Positions 22,184 through 33,521 of a DNA stretch of 64,000 bases are shown here, in pieces; position 1 is the first letter of the stretch, and the number at the start of each line of letters is the position of its first letter. The notes under the pieces are model-generated. The model had not been told where the DNA came from and did no database searches. It was given only the letters and a program-made list of their open reading frames with translations. Made by a program: the position numbers and the translations under genes. The stretch comes from Forficula auricularia (lineage: Eukaryota > Arthropoda > Insecta > Dermaptera > Forficulidae), in contig JALMQS010000099.1 of the NCBI GenBank assembly GCA_024734495.1, positions 98,869,321 to 98,933,320 of the forward strand, written 5' to 3'.

Positions 22184-24936
22184 TTATACAAATTATTTTT
22201 AATTTTTGTTATTTTGTATTTGTAATAGTGGCCAAAATTTGCATTTTAGGTTCATAAAGAAAATAAATTATTTTTATTTATTGAAAATCTCTTTTAGTCT
22301 CTAACAAATAAAATTATAGTAACTTTATTTGCATTAAATCACCTTCTTTGATTTACTTTTAAAAATCAACAACTCTGCTACTCTCAACAATAAAATCTTT
22401 TCAATTTTATCCTAAAGGCTTTAATGATGATAGCAGAAATAAATTACAATTTGATTTTATCAATAATGAAAAAAATCAATTTGTTTTAAAATAAAACTTG
22501 ATTTTTAATCCTAAACTACAGCATTGCATTCGAAGTCCATAAAAAGTGAGTGTGTATAGTTATAAATATATAACTTTATTTTTATTTAGTAGCTTTTTAA
22601 TTTTTAAAGTTTTTTTCTCGAGAAATTTGATGTGTTAAATTGCAAATAATTTTTTTAACATTTACCTCTTTTAATCTTATAAAAAAGAAACCTTTAATTA
22701 TTAATGAATCTAAATTAAGGTATAATTAATCAAAGACTACATTCCTAAATTAGTTAACATTTGATCTAATTTTCAAAATACATACATACATATATATAAT
22801 GAGGGAATCAAAAGTTCACTTTTATAATTTTTGATTTCCTATTCAATCTAGAATTTCATTGCTAATCCAAAATTAATTGGAATCCTCGTTGAATCCGGAA
22901 TTAATTATAACAAAACGCCAATCATGTTAGAAATAATAATTTCTCTCATTAACCTTAATATAACGCCTGTAGATAATTAAATTGATATTAACCAAAAATA
23001 TGGGATGTTACCATGTTACCATTTCACCATACACCTGCCCTCTTCCCTCTCGAGTATTTTAGTAAGCTGATTATTATATTGATAGTTTCTTAAAACCTTA
23101 AAGGCTAACTGTGAAAATTTGGTAGGAATTGGACTCAAAGGTTTCACATTTTTAACCCCCCTTAATTTTTAAACTAATTTCAACCAAAATCTAATTATTC
23201 TTTATCTCAATATAAAATTTCGATTTGATACTTTCATTTGTTATTGCTCTAGACAGCACACGGAATTTTGCAACACACAAATACACCAAAAGACATTCGA
23301 CAAAATAATCAATATCGTTTTTCGTCTTTTGATTTTTAAATTGAAAACATTTTTTTTTTTGCTGAGTATAGCAGAGTGGATTCATACAAAAAATGACTGA
23401 GGTCCAGACCTAGCCAGATTGTTTTCTCATCCTCAAAACTTGTTAATAGAGTTGGTTTCATCAAAATCGTTAGAGCCGTTTTCAGAATAGAACAAAGATA
23501 CAAAATATACAAACAAATATATATATAAATAAATATATATACAATTTTTGCTCGTTTAATAAGAGTAGATATATACCTACATATAATTTATTTATAAAGA
23601 GAAACAAAGTTGTCCTCTGCTTGATGTGTATGTATGTATGTATGTTTATTTGCACCAAGCAAAGAACAACCTCATTGTTTTTCTTTATGAATCAACAACT
23701 CTGTTACTCTCGGCAAAATAAAAACTTTTCAATATAATTTATTTATAAATATTTTTTGGACTTCATCAGCTTCATCAATGCTTTTTAATCATTGAGACTA
23801 ATGAGGTCCAAAAATTAAAAAGTGAAACGTTAATAAAATTTTATTTAAGATCTTGTTTCTCAATTATTCATATCTTTAAATGAAGTTGAGGATGATAATA
23901 TCTAACAATATAAGATAATATCACAGTATAGGCTGGAGCAGGCCATTAATTTACCTGGTACTGGATAAAAATATTTTATAAATTCCGTAGCTATACCTAC
24001 GAAACCAATTTCTAGACTTGGTGATGGCAATTTTTTGTCATTATAGTAAAAGCTAAAACTTGGCACAAGCGTAGCATATTAATAATATACATCTTTTAAT
24101 CCATGTCATTATCTTATGATGTTAATGAAGATAAACCTTGCCTTTCTAATGACAATAAAATGTCACAACTCACAATAGCTTCCTTAGATTCCCCAATAAT
24201 TTCCAGTGAAATGATTTGACATGGAAAGGCTGTGAAAATACCAACAGCTCAACACAGTGTATTTAAATGATCACCAATCTATACTACTATTTCCAACCTC
24301 TTTTACAAAGTCGACAGCAGTAAATTATTTTAATTAATTTTTTTCAAAACGTTTGAATACTCTTGGCTTTTTTTTAAGATTACATCATGACTGACTTCTT
24401 TTCATTGGGGAAATTATAATTAATAGACATTTCGAGTTGTTAAATATTAATAGCCATCTTGTTCCATTAGGATCGGATGAAGAATGAAGGAGATGCCATC
24501 GCGGGAATAAAACCATTAAAATTGTTCTAATAACCTTTTAGCTTGTTTTAATTTTCTTCATCTTGACTTGAATGAATAATTAAATTCATCTTCACAATAT
24601 TAATATTATACTAGTCTATTAATTGATATGTATATATATTACTGTCCAATCAATTAAATTAAATAAATTCAGGGTTTGACTATCCACAGCGGTTTATTAT
24701 TTAAAATCACGCCTAAATGGTTACCATGATGGCCAATCTTTCGAAAATGCATTGTAGAATGTTATCCCTCTAGTATTAAACATGAATCAATGGTTATTTT
24801 AGATTAATTGATATGATTAATTATGTGTTTAAGTTGTTTTATTAGTTCAGGTGTTAATTTGCCTTAATTAAGAAGAAAATCCATTCTATTCCTGTTATAT
24901 TCAAGTAGTAACATTGATCAAAACACCCATTTCGCT
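22184..24936. other. No recognisable gene; MITE fragments
   Basis: AT-rich. Fragments of the family with GAATCAACAACTCTG and CTGCTTGATG words (compare 47344-47793) occur at about 22370-22400 and 23600-23740, along with a GTAT microsatellite near 23625. No coding signal. Confidence 0.5.

Positions 24937-25028
<92 letters not shown>
24937..25028. repeat. (TCTA)n microsatellite, 23 units
   Basis: Uninterrupted TCTA repeats. They run directly into the 5' end of the Helitron-like element beginning at about 25025. Confidence 0.95.
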
Positions 25029-25029
<1 letters not shown>

Positions 25030-25336
25030 ATATATAAAATAGAAAAGTATGTGGATATATGTATGTGGAAACGATCTGATTGGCCAGTGCATAGCCAATG
25101 CCAAAGCGTTAAATTATTAGAACGATTCTGATTGGTCAGATAGTGATCGTGCTTAGGCAATGTGTTAAATAAATCTTTCCTTATTCTTCCTTATTTTTGA
25201 ATCAATTTCATTCAGCACATTCTTTCGATACTTACAGTAAGATTTTAAATTTCAATTATTAAATTGGTATGAACGAGACGCTCCCCGCCAGAGGCTAGGT
25301 GACGCCGGGCCGAAAGGCCCGATGCGTCAGCTTTAG
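25025..25336 (+). mobile_element. Short Helitron-like element
   Basis: It starts TCTATATATATAAAATAG, a typical Helitron 5' end, and carries GATCTGATTGGCCAG-type internal sequence. Near its end is a strong hairpin (GACGC, GGGCC GAAA GGCCC, GCGTC, 25301-25328), then AGCTTTAG and T. The terminal four bases TTAG differ from the CTRR rule, so either the end is variant or the true end differs. Confidence 0.55.
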
Positions 25337-26089
25337 TATTTTTCATATTTAAAGAAAATTATAAAAGATGCATACTACTCCGCACTTGCCCAGAAAACGG
25401 TGCAAGTGCGTACATGACCATTTAAAATTCATTGAAACGCTGTACTTATATTATGGGACAAGGACAGAATTATTCAGCAAGTCGACTACAGAATGCTTTT
25501 TCTGCATTAAAATATGTTAATTTGTTTAAAAGTTATACTCTTTTAAAAATATAGAGGGATTTTTTAACAAGTTTAGTAGATAAATAGGGGAAGTCCATCC
25601 AGAATGACATCTATGAATATCATTCCATATCACAAAAAATAGATTTCTAGCAATTCGCTATTATATTTTGGTTTATATTTGAATAAAGATAGGCTGTGTA
25701 CAAACTTGTCCCATTTACGCTCTTACCCCACTTCACTCGTAGAAAGCTCTAGTTTTTGTTCTAAAATGTTTATATTTTGCTTAGATTTTAATATTTCTTC
25801 AAGTTTTAAAAATTTCAATTCAAAAATACATAAAATATCATTTTTTCATTGAATTTATTGATATTTTAAAGCCATGTCATAATATAAGAATAATAAAAGA
25901 GAACACCGAGACTTAAAAAAGTTTTCATTTTTTTTTCTTTCTCCATTTTATTATTATAATTCTTGGTCGATTGTTCGTATTTCAATTTTGCTTAAAAACA
26001 AAACATACCTTCGTATTTACTCTATTTATTTATTTATTTTATTACCTCCTGGATGGGTAGAAATCTTCAAAAGGCGAACAAGCACCATG
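25337..26089. other. No recognisable gene
   Basis: AT-rich. Nothing supported. Confidence 0.5.
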
Positions 26090-27031
26090 AAAGATATTAA
26101 TTTGCCGATGGTAATATATTCAAATTTACTAGACAATCATAAGATGGTGTCATCTATTAAATCCGATGGAATGGAATATTTTTAATTATATGTCAGAGGG
26201 GTTGTTTTTCACCCCCTCGGGAATCGAACCCGAGTGCCAGTAACAGCAATCCGGGCCATCTGGCTCACCTGCGGAATATAATTAAAAATATTCCATTCCA
26301 TCGGATTTAATAGATGACACCATCTTATGATTTTCTAGTAAATTTGAATCTATTCTTCTTCTTCTTCGAGTGCCATACCCGAAACGGGTGTCGGCGCCTC
26401 TCCACATATACCTGTGCTGAGTGTGTTTTAGTTGTTTTTACACAGATATACGGGACCTACTTTTTAACTCCCGTTCCGAACGCCTAATTTGGAGAGTTGA
26501 CTAGGCAATTATACTCTTGGTAGGTTGCCATTACTTTCCAAGAGGAGGCGATGCAATTGTCTATCTGCCGAGACTTGGTCTCGAACCAGCGATCTCCGAG
26601 TCAGCGACCCGACACTCTAGCCACTGGCCCACAGTCACCTCAAATCTATTACCATCGGCAAATTAATATCTTTCATATTAAATTAGGAAAAGTCATTCCA
26701 TTGCCCTTCGAATTTTGAATCTCTTCAAAATTCGAAACACTCAACGACCTTTATTTAAATTATATGGCATGGCTATATGTTTAAATTTAGAATCACTATA
26801 TCGCGAAATTTTACAAATTAAGATAACAATCTTTGAGTAAAATATTTTACGCGTTTACATATGTCAGAGAGGTTCGCATCCCGCAGGTGAACCAGATGGC
26901 CCGGATTGCTGTTACTGGCACTCGGGTTCGATTTCCGAGGGGGTGAAAAACAACCCCTCTGACATATAATTAAAAATATTCCATTCCATCGGATTTAATA
27001 GATGACACCAACTTATGATTTTCTAGTAAAT
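26090..27031. mobile_element. Second copy of the palindromic tRNA-like element
   Basis: It has the same units as 20967-22103: left arm 26090-26275, inverted partner 26276-26344 and continuation 26641-27031. It includes ATTAATTTGCCGATGGTAAT, the TCGGGAATCGAACCCGAGTG tRNA-like core and TTTTCTAGTAAATTT at the end. It is interrupted by a SINE at 26345-26640. Confidence 0.75.
26345..26640 (-). mobile_element. tRNA-derived SINE inserted in the palindromic element
   Basis: Read on the minus strand it has an A-box-like GTGGCTAGAGTG, a B box GGTTCGAGACC, a body, and a 3' tail of GAAGAAGAAG. AATCTATT on both sides (26337-26344 and about 26643-26650) is the likely target duplication, and the interrupted host sequence resumes after it. 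It differs from the SINE at 365-581. Confidence 0.8.
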
Positions 27032-27615
27032 TTTTACCCTTTAAATCAGCTTCCCTTCAGGATCTGCCTCTTTTTTTGATATATACCATATATTCAGCTA
27101 ATTTTAATCTAAATATTTCTCAAAAAGAAAATTTGAATTGTTATATAAAACGGTCGATCTTTAATTGCCTCCTAGCAAAATGAAAATCATCTACCTAGTA
27201 CGAGATGAAATTAAAGCTTTTTCGCTCCTTCCTCTAGCCCCTCCCCCCCCCCACACACACACATGCACACTTCCGTTGGCGTCCCATTCATATAACTTTC
27301 ATATAATATTTAATAAAATAATTTGTTAAAGAAATTTGTGAACTTGTACACTTTTCAACAAAATGAAGTTTTTATCATCGCATCCCTCTCTTAATATTAA
27401 AATAGATATATTTTTGTTCTTTATGAAGTTTCATATAAAATGGCTAATAAACAACTTTGAAGAGATATCAAAGTGATTGTTTAAGCAAGTTGTTTAATTT
27501 AAACACGTCGACAGGTCCCTGAGCAGCAGCAACTCGATGAAATCTTCGAGGCCAAGATAAACGCCCGAAGTTGAAGTTGGGTTTCCAGTTTCAACTGTCA
27601 ACACTTCAATTTCAC

Positions 27616-27657
<42 letters not shown>

Positions 27658-28075
27658 ACAGGCCATTTGGCTATTCTTCATCCAGTGTTTGTATGAGATA
27701 GGCGCCAACGTTTACAAAAGATAGATCTCGCAAATTTACACAAGTCAACTTTTCTGTAGTTTAATCGTCTTTCCTCCAAGATGGAATAAATCGAGTTTAA
27801 TGTTGTATCCCATTAAATTTACGAAGATTACCTTTGTATTGTTTTAATGTTTGAATTAGGACCTGAGAGTAGGAAAAGTAACAAAGTCCTTGAATAAAGA
27901 AAACGAAAAGGATTGAATTCAATAAAAAATTCGAGTAATTCAGGATTTATTTTTGTTGTATTTTAAATTAGAATGAATGAAGTATTTTTGTGGACTTGAC
28001 TTGCTAAGACAAGAGAAGAAAACCGAATTCAAATTACTAATTAGAATTACAAATTAAAATTGTGATTCCTATTAC
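27032..28075. other. No gene; CA microsatellite
   Basis: AT-rich sequence with a C/CA-rich tract at 27245-27265 and (CA)n at 27619-27654. No coding signal. Confidence 0.55.
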
Positions 28076-28140
28076 TTTTTTTTTTTTTTTTTAATGTCAC
28101 AGGGAACAAAGCCCATTTAGACAGCACATAAGTAAAGTAT
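28076..28140 (-). mobile_element. SINE 3'-end fragment
   Basis: A T run followed by AATGTCACAGGGAACAAAG and TTTAGACAGCACATAAGTAAAG, matching the 3' ends of the SINEs at 365-581 and 61568-61778. The tRNA head is missing. Confidence 0.75.
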
Positions 28141-28378
28141 TCCTTTTACTTTAACCTTTTAATTTAATATAAATTACTTAGAAGTACTATTCAGAGAATA
28201 GGTTTTTCGAGAGTAATACCCAAAATACGTGAGTTATTAAATTTGTTTACATTGATAAGGAGAATGAGAGAATTTGTATGAAAATGAGTGAATTTGTGAA
28301 ATTTTTCCATCAGAAACTGACAATCTCTGGTTCTACAAAACCTCGCGCAGGACAAAATTTCGTAACAAGCAACCATCA

Positions 28379-28703
28379 ATCGTGAGAGGCAAAAACAAGA
28401 TTACCCCAGGTGGTAACCAATTCACCCACCCTCGAGTGGCAACCGGACATTCAGATTCTGGGGGATCCGGACCATCACGAAGTCAAGGAAGAAACAATGG
28501 AAGAATAACACCAAAAATCCATACATACCTGGGCACCTTTAACATCAACACACTCATCCAGCCAGGAAAAATTACCTGACCATGGAACTCGATAACACGT
28601 TCCGGAAAAAGATAGAGAGGCGTGGAAGGTCCAACCAGAAAGAAACATCAAGTTTGCGTGATCCCAAGGGTCCAAACGCAACAAATAATAATAATAATAA
28701 TAA
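28379..28703 (+). pseudogene. Internally deleted LINE remnant with (AAT)n tail
   Basis: A 65-codon frame ends in YLGTFNINTLIQPGK, which resembles the first endonuclease motif of LINE polyproteins (GTxNVRTLxxxGK), then stops. After about 100 more bases the sequence ends in an AAT microsatellite (about 28683-28703), a typical LINE tail. The block is GC-rich against its flanks. I infer a 5' start joined to a 3' end after loss of the interior. Confidence 0.5.
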
Positions 28704-29833
28704 TCATTCAATTAAAATTTTATCACGATTTTTTATTTTACGTAAACTATAACTTGTAATCTATAATTGTTGTAATCTATAACTTGTAAATCTCATGTTT
28801 CTATTTTATTTTAGTTTACGACCTTCTATGCTCTGACAGTCAAACATTATAGCGACAACTTTTGAACAGACTAGTCCTAAAAAAGTACAGCATTACCATA
28901 TAGATCTGGCTAATTAGATATTATAGCTTTTCTATTCCAAATTGGCATTAATCACTTCCAAAATAGAAATAACTATATTAAATTTCAAAAAGATCATTCT
29001 CACTTTGAAATTATTCCTAATTCGAAGTTGAAAAAGTATAATACCCAAAGTAAAAATAATTAATAGAAATATTATTTTTTATTCTACACTTGTCAAACAT
29101 TTAATTTTCATGCTTGTATATATACTCTTTTGATAAATTGTTTTAGATTACAAATTCTTTTTTTCTCTTTTTTTTTTTTGATTAGTAAATACATGGCAAG
29201 GGGTCTGTTTTGATTATGACATGTTGTTATTTTTACCTTCTAGGCTTAGCTGAATTTTTTCATCTGTTTGGAAAAGTAAAATAAATGACTGAGGTGGTGA
29301 AAGCTACACCCGGAGATTGTGAGGGAAAACCATTCGTAACCTAATCTCAGTGGGATTACTATAAATTAATGTTTATTTTTTTAACTATAAGACTAAAACG
29401 TTTTATTATTATTATTATTATTTTATTGTTTTCACGTAAAAACGTTTACAGCAAACATCAATATAAGTGCTTGAGTACGTACTTTAATGTAATACTTTAT
29501 TTGGTTATATCTCAACAACTAATGATAATAAAAACATGAAACTAGAGCTTAAATCGTAGAAATAAATTGAGTTTTATGAAACTGCCTCTATTTTGAAGAT
29601 TGGCATTTGGTTTTTGAAATTTAGGGATTTTATTATAAATAAAATAAATAAAAACATATTCCATAAAACGGCTAAAATAACAATCATTAAAATATTTTAA
29701 AAATTGTTTATTCTAAAAACTACTTAGACTTTTTTTTGGCTTTTTCGGCCCTTCTAGCCATCAGCCAATTTACGATAGTGATATTAAATTAAGACTTCTA
29801 TGCAGGGATCTGATTTTTAGTCGGTTGACTAGA
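28704..29833. other. No recognisable gene
   Basis: AT-rich, with an ATT microsatellite near 29404-29425. Nothing supported. Confidence 0.5.
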
Positions 29834-29905
29834 GTCGGAGTCGGATTCGAACCCGGGTCCACTTGATTAGCAGGCTGCTACGCTAACCCCTCGGCTAACT
29901 CCGAC
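29834..29905 (-). repeat. tRNA-Ser(GCT)-like pseudogene or SINE head
   Basis: Read on the minus strand, 72 nt begin GTCGGAG and end CTCCGAC, a perfect 7-bp acceptor-like stem. A B box GGGTTCGAATCC and a CTGCTAATC anticodon-loop-like word (compare tRNA-Ser GCT) are present. The D and anticodon stems do not pair well and the variable arm of a true tRNA-Ser is missing, so this is a tRNA-derived element and not a functional tRNA. Confidence 0.55.
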
Positions 29906-30313
29906 CCCGTACTTAGACTTGAACTTTTATTCTCCCATTGTTGCATTATCGTAACATCACTACTTATTTTGTCTCCTTCAAATTCTAATAACTGTTCATA
30001 ACATTAAATATTTTAAATTGTTACAATAATTTAGATTTTTTTCAGAGTTTCCTATTTGTTAATTCTTTTATCATTTCGTTGCAAAAAAAGTATTTAGAAA
30101 ATCCTATATTTCAAAAAAAAATTGGAAAATGATTCTTTCTGAAAATGTAATGAAAGTTAAAAATATGTATATCATAAAAAAAAAATTAATAAATAAAATT
30201 ATTTGAAAATTTACCAATATGGGCAGTCATTTAAAGAGTGATTTGACACAAATACTTGCCTCTATAAAATCACTTGTTTCCATAAAATATTACATGAGCC
30301 AAAAAAGTTACCA

Positions 30314-30563
30314 CGAAGGGTGAACCGCGACCTAATATCCTGTACACCTACTTCCACTTGTACTTCCAAATATTTCCAAGTACTTCTAAATATTTCCAAG
30401 TAATTACGAATATTTCCAAGTAAATACTTCCAAATATTTCCAAGTGTTTCCAAATATTTCCAAGTACTTCCAAATATTTCCAAGTACTTCCAAATATTTC
30501 CAAGTACTTCCAAAATACTTCCAAAGAGGTGTACACCCATTTCCAATCGCTGATCACCCCTCG
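30314..30563 (-). mobile_element. TIR-bounded minisatellite element, copy 2
   Basis: Reverse orientation of the 56568-56832 element. Ends CGAAGGGTGAACCGCGA and TGATCACCCCTCG are inverted. The centre is a tandem array of the 20-bp unit TTGGAAATATTTGGAAGTAC (here its complement). Open frames through the array are repeat artefacts. Confidence 0.8.
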
Positions 30564-30620
30564 AGGGCACCTATTTTATCTTTGTATTTCGATAAATTTA
30601 ACTATATACTAGTATATATA

Positions 30621-32133
30621 CAGGGTGTCCCAAAAGTCAATGATCAAACGTGAAGCCGAGATAGGTGAGTTAAGGATTGTCCAAAATAAAAAAAAAATTT
30701 AAATAAAACTTTCTTAGTTTTCGAGTTATGGGCATTTTTTTGAAAACCGTGAAAATCGCTACCCTCCTCTAAATATTTGAATGCTGTGGCTACAAATTTT
30801 CATATTTTATAATTCTAATTTTTGTTACGGAATCGAGAATAATACTGCTATCGATCACAAAACAGAAAATAACTAAGAGTATTATACTTTTTGAGAAAAA
30901 AATATTTTTGTCAGATTCATGTGTCAAAAAATTTTAATCAACTAACTTTGACTCTTGATATCTTAAAAAAAACTGTGTCAAACAATAATGGCAAATTATC
31001 TAAAAAAATTGACGCATTTAATCAAGATTTCAAAATGGTATAAAACATTCCACTTTTTTAAAAAACAAAAAATAATATTTGCATTTTTATGCGAAAGAAA
31101 CTAATTTCAAAACACAATTCGTAATTGGCTAAAGGGTAGAATTTAACATGAAAACTAATTTAATTTATTAAAATATTTTTATTCAATTAAAGATTTTTGA
31201 AAAAATCTTAAATAGTTGAATAAAATATTTATTTATTTATTTATTCAATTAAAGTAAATGTTCAAAATGTCCGCCACGAGCACGAATGCACATTTTACAT
31301 CGTCTAAGAAAGGACCGCCTCACGAGTAAAAGAAAAAGATTATTCAAAGCGAATAGATAACCTAGCCCAACTTAAACAAAGAATCTCTGAAGCAAAAGAA
31401 GAAATAAATTGTCGAAGAAATGCAAGACTCGTGTCAGGCGGTCCTTTCTTAGACGATGTAAAATGTGCATTCGTGCTCGTGGCGGACATTTTGAACATTT
31501 ACTTTAATTGAATAAATAAATAAATAAATATTTTATTCAACTATTTAAGATTTTTTCAAAAATCTTTAATTGAATAAAAATATTTTAATAAATTAAATTA
31601 GTTTTCATGTTAAATTCTACCCTTTAGCCAATTACGAATTGTGTTTTGAAATTAGTTTCTTTCGCATAAAAATGCAAATATTATTTTTTGTTTTTTAAAA
31701 AAATGGAATGTTTTATACAATTTTGAAATCTTGATTAAATGCGTCAATTTTTTAGATAATTTGCCATTATTGTTTGACACAGTTTTTTTTTAAGATATCA
31801 AGAGTCAAAGTTAGTTGATTAAAATTTTTTGACACATGAATCTGAAAAAAATGTTTTTTTTTCTCAAAAAGTATAATACTCTTATTATTTTCTGTTTTGT
31901 GATCGATAGCAGTATTATTCTCGATTCCGTAACAAAAATTAGAATTATAAAATATGAAAATTTGTAGCCACAGCATTCAAATATTTAGAGCAGGGTAGCG
32001 ATTTTCACCGTTTTCATAAAAATGTCCATAACTCGAAAACTAAGAGAGTTTTATTTAAAAAAAAATTTTATTTTGGACAATCCTGAACTCACCTATCTCG
32101 TGTTCACGTTTGATCCTTGACTGGGACACCCTG
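30621..32133. mobile_element. 1.5-kb palindrome from a Tc1/mariner-like transposon
   Basis: It starts CAGGGTGTCCCA and ends TGGGACACCCTG, with TA-rich flanks. Arms of about 706 bases (30621-31326 and 31427-32133) are near-perfect reverse complements around a 100-bp spacer. The inner part of each arm includes the C-terminal coding end of a transposase (see 31356-31507), so it looks like two copies of the 3' half joined head to head. Confidence 0.8.
31356..31507 (+). pseudogene. Transposase C-terminus remnant (Tc1/mariner superfamily)
   Basis: The spacer reads DNLAQLKQRISEAKEEI, and after a frame change 31436-31507 reads RRSFLRRCKMC...GGHFEHLL then stop. An arginine-rich helix followed by GGHFEHLL is a common ending of Tc1/mariner-type transposases in insects. 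The catalytic DDE core is absent. A second, inverted copy of the FEHLL end lies in the left arm. Confidence 0.6.
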
Positions 32134-33075
32134 TATATTATAATAAATGAAAATTTTCCAAACATTCGATTTTGGTCTTAATGTAAATGTAGTTTTCATG
32201 TAATATTTTTTTAATTTTTTTTTTTTTTTTTTGTATAAGGAATTTTCATATTTTAATTTCTCTCTATTTAATCAATATATGTAAAATTTTTATTTTTAAA
32301 ATTTAATTAGAGATCTAATAAGAATCAAGTATTTTATTTATTTTTTTGTTATGTGATTAATTTCTCATCTCTCTCCCTTCCTAATGGTTAAAGAATATCC
32401 GTAATTATTAAGTAATTTTCTCTTGAAATCTAACCCTTGACCTAAATAATAATATGCGATCGCGATGATTAAAATTAACATTCCTTATCAGAAGGCTCGT
32501 TAGGCTTTGTTATTCAAGTGTCATTTGTTGCTAAATCGAGTTGAATTCTTAACTGACGACGTGCGTTATCATCGAATTATCACATCACCGAGAATGCATC
32601 ATTTGGGGATTCTATGATGGATAGCCTAAAATATCTTCCCTTTCGCATGAATCTTCAAGATGAGAGATAATTTACCTAAATGTCTTTAAAAAATGATATT
32701 AAGTATCAGGGATTGGACAAAAAAAGAATGAAATATCAGACCAATCAAGGGGGGATCTTCTTTCTTGTTTTTTCATAGAGAATATTTTTATTTTTATATG
32801 TATGTATTTATGTGTGTGTAAATTGGTGAAGGACTCAGATTATAGCCAATAATTTTTTTTAATTAGACAAACTTGAATCCGTTCATCCTGTCTCGTGGGC
32901 AAGAACTCTACTCAACCTGATCCCTAAAATCTCTATGAAAATGAAATGATTGATTTTTAAAAATCTTTTTATTTATTATTAATATTTCTGATATTATTTT
33001 ATTATTTTTTTTTGGGGGGGGGGGTGCAAAATTGCTATATTAATATTGTTAGAGTTCGTGGCTGTGATGAAACTG
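32134..33075. other. No recognisable gene
   Basis: AT-rich with a T/G homopolymer near 33005-33025. Nothing supported. Confidence 0.5.
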
Positions 33076-33521
33076 TACTAGATGAAGGAGAAGGTATCAG
33101 CCAAAGATGGAATCACTGGGTTCAATAAAACACCTTTAATAAAACGTTTCGGCCTGAATTTTATTTGGCCATCTTCAGTTAATTAGGAGTTATACACAAA
33201 ATGCGGTACACATATGTGATCGAATCAAGCCTTGTCAAAAATAAAAAACTTTTTAGCTTCATGTAAATGTAATTAATTATAACGTGCCTAGACTCAAAAG
33301 TTTCAGAACCTCAAACTTTTGGATCCAGGCACATTATAAATTTACATGAAGCTAAAAAGTTTTTTATTTTTTACAAGGCTTGGTTCGATCACATATGTGT
33401 ACCGCATTTTGTGTATAACTCCTAATTAACTGAAGATGGCCAAATAAAATTCAGGCCCAAACGTTTTATTGAACCCAGTGATTCCATCTTTAGCTGATAC
33501 CTACCTCCTCTCATCTAGTAT
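33076..33521. mobile_element. Penelope-like inverted repeats, hammerhead motif in each arm
   Basis: Two arms (33076-33290 and about 33305-33521) are near-perfect reverse complements meeting at about 33300. Each holds the CTGAAGATGGCC ... GGCC(G/C)AAACGTT motif. The arrangement matches the paired terminal repeats of Penelope-like elements whose coding part is lost. Confidence 0.65.
33143..33178 (-). ncRNA. Hammerhead-like motif, Penelope type
   Basis: On the minus strand: CTGAAGA, T, GGCC, a 12-nt loop, GGCC, then GAAACGTT. CTGANGA and GAAA are the two conserved hammerhead core strands, and GGCC/GGCC is stem II. One extra base separates CTGAAGA from stem II, and stem III is minimal, both as seen in the 52.8-kb motif. 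The opposite arm (33430-33464, plus strand) has CAAA instead of GAAA, which should inactivate it. Self-cleavage is inferred, not shown. Confidence 0.5.

Noticed and set aside
24937..25028. Tandem array considered as CRISPR-like or satellite
   Set aside because: A simple tetranucleotide microsatellite with no spacers.
30262..30653. Repetitive peptide frames with WKYLEV-like units (also at 56585-56836)
   Set aside because: The 20-bp minisatellite generates them in several frames and both strands. They have no constraint as protein.
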